Assembly (NCBI GenBank): GCA_026008535.1
Contig: BRKX01000014.1
Location: forward strand, 26,077,194 to 26,141,193
DNA length: 64,000 bases
Reading direction: 5' to 3'
Source: Perilla frutescens
Lineage: Eukaryota; Streptophyta; Magnoliopsida; Lamiales; Lamiaceae
Below the pieces are notes generated by a model. The model worked only from the letters and a program-made list of their open reading frames with translations, was not told the origin of the DNA and made no database searches. This document shows positions 60,817 through 64,000 of the stretch, in pieces. The position numbers were made by a program, and so were the translations under genes. The first letter of the stretch is position 1. The number at the start of each line of letters is the position of its first letter.

Positions 60817-61896
60817 CTACAAAAGTCCAATAAAGTTAGCATAAATCAGCAGAGTTACATTTTGGTTTAGCAAAGATAACGGGGTTTAAATCATATGACA
60901 AAATCCAACCCAATCCCCCGTGTATCCCTGTTAACTATTAGAGACTTTGTTGTGAAACAAAATTAAATACAAAAAGCCAATCTTCCCCAACAACAACCTC
61001 ATTACAAAAGAACAAAAATGAACAAAATATTTATCCTGACAATAATAGGCCTAACGCCATCATATGACAATATCACAAGCAATCCCATGATAAAACTTGT
61101 TCTACAAGATCCAAACATTTATAATAATTGAGACAAGGCCATGATTCTAGAAATATGTGACAAAATCAAACGCAAATGTCCATAACAACATGCTCAAAAT
61201 ATTATAATGCATATTTAAAATTCAATAGAGGCTTCCAACATATATGACAATGTCAAAAACATAAAGCCCCCCTTCAAAAACATGTTATGAACAACAACAT
61301 TGGCAACATCTCTCATTTTTCTATCTTTGCTTGGTTAATTCTAAATTTCATGGCTAGAGCAACAATGTGCCAAAGTTACGCATAACCAACATTTCAAGGA
61401 AAATAAAAGCTTAGCCATCATCAAGTGAGAACAACATTCATGTATTTTTTTCAAAATGTATAACTTCACTTCCTCCAACAATCATTGTCAAAAATTTCAA
61501 TTCAATCCAAGTTGGGAACATCATAAGCATACCACGCAAGAATGTTTCAACACCCACAAAATTTAGATCAAGCTTCCCCCAATATGGCAATAGCATGTGA
61601 AAAATCAAACAATCTTCAACATTCATGCTCAATTTTCACAATTTTTCAAAATTCCAAGCCTAATTCTCCAAACTATCAAAAATTCCACAAACCCACAACT
61701 CACCTATGCCATCAATTGCATTGTTCTTCAATGTACACACAATGTGAGCATATTCATTGGGATTTTTGTTCATTTGAGACCCAGGGTTCAACATCATGAA
61801 TTTTTCCCAATTTTTCCAACATATGAACAATTAAATCATATAATCAATATTTATGGGTAATGGGTGTAGATTAATAGAAGAGTTTGAGAGATTTAC
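60817..61896 (-). other. Probable intron in the leader of the E1 post-pol ORF
   Basis: On the minus strand ATTCAAG/GTAAAT at 61896 is a strong donor and TTTTGTAG/GTACC at 60817 a good acceptor, 19 bases before the ATG at 60797. The 1.08-kb span is A/T-rich and without ORFs. The exon upstream (about 61897-61990) is CA/CT-rich like a plant 5' leader (CACTCAAGCACACACG). Confidence 0.45.
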
Positions 61897-62009
61897 CTTG
61901 AATCTTGATGGAGAGGAAGAGTTTTCGTGTGTGCTTGAGTGAGAGTGAGTGTGAGTGAAATATGAAGTGTGTGTGTGTGAAATGGAAAGAAAAAGGGTTA
62001 AAAACCCGT

Positions 62010-62290
62010 CTGCACTGGGCGAAATGTGAGCCGGGTCGCGCTTTGAAGTCGCATTCTGACTGAAGAAAAAAGCGCGAGTAGGGTTGATTGCATTTTTCGG
62101 TCACGCCCTGAAGCATTATGAAGCGCGACTCTAGGAGATCGCGCTTATGAGTCGCGTTTTGTCTTCGTGAATTCATGTGTCTGAAGCCCTGTACAGCGCG
62201 ACCTTCGTGTCGCGTTTTTCCATCATGTTTTGAGCCTTTTAAAACGCGACCCATGCTGATCGCGTTTGACGGTCGCGTTTTTCCATTTTC
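62010..62290. repeat. Cluster of GCGCGAC/GTCGCG words between pol and the post-pol ORF of E1
   Basis: About ten copies of TCGCG or CGCGA-centred words (GGTCGCGCT, AGCGCGACT, GTCGCGTTTT) in both orientations lie within 280 bp, in otherwise A/T-rich DNA. They lie immediately upstream of the proposed leader exon on the minus strand. Confidence 0.65.
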
Positions 62291-62525
62291 TAACTTCGAG
62301 CCCAGTTTTTGGGCTCCTTTTCAACCTCTATGCAATCCCATCTTTGACCCCTTTTTTCTACTACAGCACAACTCCTACAAAACAATACATAACTATCCTC
62401 ATTTCCTCCAAAAGATGCACAATTAAAACACTGAATTAATTTTAGACAAAAATTATAAAAACTGCATAATAAAAGAAATTTAAGTCAACAAAACTTAAAG
62501 CATTGGGTTACCTCCCAAGTAACGC

Positions 62526-64000
62526 TTAATTTAACGTCGTGAGCTCGATGGGATACGGTTCTTCAAAGATTTTTCAAATGAAGGACAAACACTCCGGCTT
62601 GCTCCTCCGCATTGTAGAATTTCTTCACACGTTGCCCATTTACAACGAATAAGCTCCCATCTTTGGCTTGCAACTCCACCGCTCTTTTTTCGAAGATCTT
62701 TGAGATGAAGTATGGACCTCCCCATTTTGTTTTGATTTTCCCGGGAAACAATCTCAACCTCGAGTTGAAAAGCAACACGACATCACCGGGTACAAGTTCT
62801 TTCTTTCTTAAGAACTTGTTATGATAAAGTTTGGTCCTCATCTTGTAAATGGAGGAATTTTCAAAGGCCTCAAGCCTAAATTCATCGATTTCATTCAAAC
62901 GGAAAATCCTTTCTTTTCTCGACATCTCAAAGTCGAGATTGAGCTTCTTGGTGGCCCAATATGCCTTGTGAGTGAGCTCGATTGGAAGGTGACAAGACTT
63001 TCCAAATACCATTTGATATGGAGACATCCCCAATGGAGTCTTGTAGGCCGTTCGATAGGCCCAAAGTGCCTCATCAAGATGGCTTGCCCAATCTTTCCCG
63101 TTCGTCTTCACCACCTTTTGGAGGACTTGTTTGACCTCTCTATTTGTAAGCTCGGCTTGCCCATTGGCTTGTGGGTGGTAGGGAGTCGTCATCTTATACT
63201 TCACTCCATGCCGTGATAGGAGGCTCGTCATCCACTTATTGCAAAAGTGAGTGCCCCCGTCACTGATTAAGGCTCTTGGAGCCCCAAATCTTGTCAAAAT
63301 ATTCCTTTAGAGGAACTTAAGCACAATCTTCGAATTATTAGTCTTGGTTGGAATTGCTTCGATCCATCGTGAGAGATAATCTACCGCCAAGAGTATGTAG
63401 AGATTTCCTTCGGACATCACAAACGGCCCCATGAAGTCAATCCCCCAAACATCAAACAATTCCACTTCAATAATTGCACTCATCGGCATCTCATCCCTCT
63501 TCGAAATAGATCCCATCTTTTGGCATCGCTCACATGTCTTCACAAACTCTTCACAATTTTTAAAAATGGAGGGTCAATAGAACCCGCTTTGTAGAATCTT
63601 CCTAGCGGTTCTATTGGAAGCAAAATGGCCTCCACAAGGTGAATCATGACATGCCTTTATTATTTCGATCCATTCTTCCTCCGGCACATCTTCTAAAAAG
63701 ATAGGGCTCCTCCCATACGTAGAATTTGAGATCATGAAAGAATTTCTTTCTTTGATAACTCTCCATCTCTACCGGTCTCACCTTGGCAACTAGGTAGTTG
63801 ACAATATCCGCAAACCATGGAACTTTTGTTGAAGCAGACATGATTCTCTTATTGGGAAAACTTTTATTTATTGGCCATGTGTTCTCTTCTTCTTTCACGT
63901 GCTCCAATCGAGACAAGTGATCCGCCACCACGTTCTCGCATCCTTTTCTATCTTTTATCTCCACGTCGAACTCTTGAAGTAGGAGAATCCATCGGATAAG
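62526..64000 (-). pseudogene. Athila-like pol: RNase H end and integrase, runs off the right edge
   Basis: From the window edge: LIRWILLLQEFDVEIKDRKG and VVADHLSRLEH (end of RNase H), then a linker. The integrase zinc-binding part follows (CHDSPCGGHFASN, KTCERCQKMG), then the DDE core with WGIDFMGPF (near 63455), LISDGGTHF (near 63265) and YHPQANGQAELTNRE (near 63180), and a GPFKVK-like C-terminal barrel (KWGGPYFISKIF). It ends PIELTTLN at 62526. Lesions: a frameshift near 63690, a TGA at about 63575 where the family has Trp (GFY-stop-PSIF), stops around 63300, and a shift near 62560. The sequence is of Athila/Tat type; protease, RT and gag are outside the window. Confidence 0.88.

Noticed and set aside
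61871..62254. 127-residue minus-strand ORF over the proposed E1 leader
   Set aside because: It ends just inside the proposed intron, is His/Ser/Arg-rich from CA repeats and CG words, and has no counterpart in E2; the leader-exon reading explains it better.

Overview
The window is nuclear DNA of a flowering plant. The evidence is spliced genes with GT-AG introns, an eL42 (RPL36A) ribosomal protein gene of plant type, a FAR1/FRS-type gene relic, and a dense load of typical plant transposons (Ty1/copia, Ty3/gypsy of Tekay/Del and Athila types, CACTA, hAT, MULE, Helitron). A eudicot is likely; I cannot name the genus. Only one gene looks intact and functional, the four-exon eL42 gene at 17968-19148. 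Two further host-type genes, a FAR1-related gene (6671-9204) and a GDPD-family glycerophosphodiesterase (20172-25570, minus), are clearly broken.

Layout. 1-5969: minus-strand gypsy-type element with a 2.8-kb LTR and a 2.8-kb internal region without coding capacity (LARD-like). 5970-9204: FAR1/FRS-like pseudogene. 10553-15478: an unusual element built from dozens of copies of a degenerate ~20-25 bp unit around TTAATCGWGGC in both orientations, with telomere-like AAACCCT tracts, a MUDRA-like N-terminal ORF and a 1.48-kb non-autonomous CACTA element (TSD TTA). 15750-15930: tandem tRNA-derived SINE-like unit. 16553-17577: MULE-type element with doubled terminal inverted repeats and a 10-bp TSD. 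17851-19148: eL42 gene and its promoter. 20172-25570: GDPD pseudogene whose intron holds a 3.7-kb hAT element (8-bp TSD) that in turn holds a 2.6-kb Helitron. 25816-32782: degenerate minus-strand copia element with 350-bp LTRs, interrupted near the end of its RNase H by a solo LTR. 34320 to about 41100: decayed CACTA element with TNP2, Transposase_24 and Ulp1-like remains. 43262-45855: second copy of the TTAATCGWGG element, inverted relative to the first and cut off by the next insertion. 45856-54205: an Athila-like 3' LTR containing a solo LTR, which contains a gag-only gypsy element (46753-51921, TSD ACACA). 54206-64000: internal parts of two related minus-strand Athila-like elements, with pol (RNase H end and integrase) at 62526-64000 and two copies of a post-pol 'putative plant transposon protein' ORF.

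The window shows little cooperation between genes. It is a nested-insertion landscape around one housekeeping gene. The most unusual items are the TTAATCGWGG array element (two inverted copies, internal polarity switches), a gag-only retroelement with an extra intact 145-aa ORF of copia-gag-like pattern, a probable separate spliced leader for the post-pol Athila ORF, and a nonsense pattern (only TAG and TGA in three retroelement ORF tracts) that fits decay by deamination of methylated cytosine.
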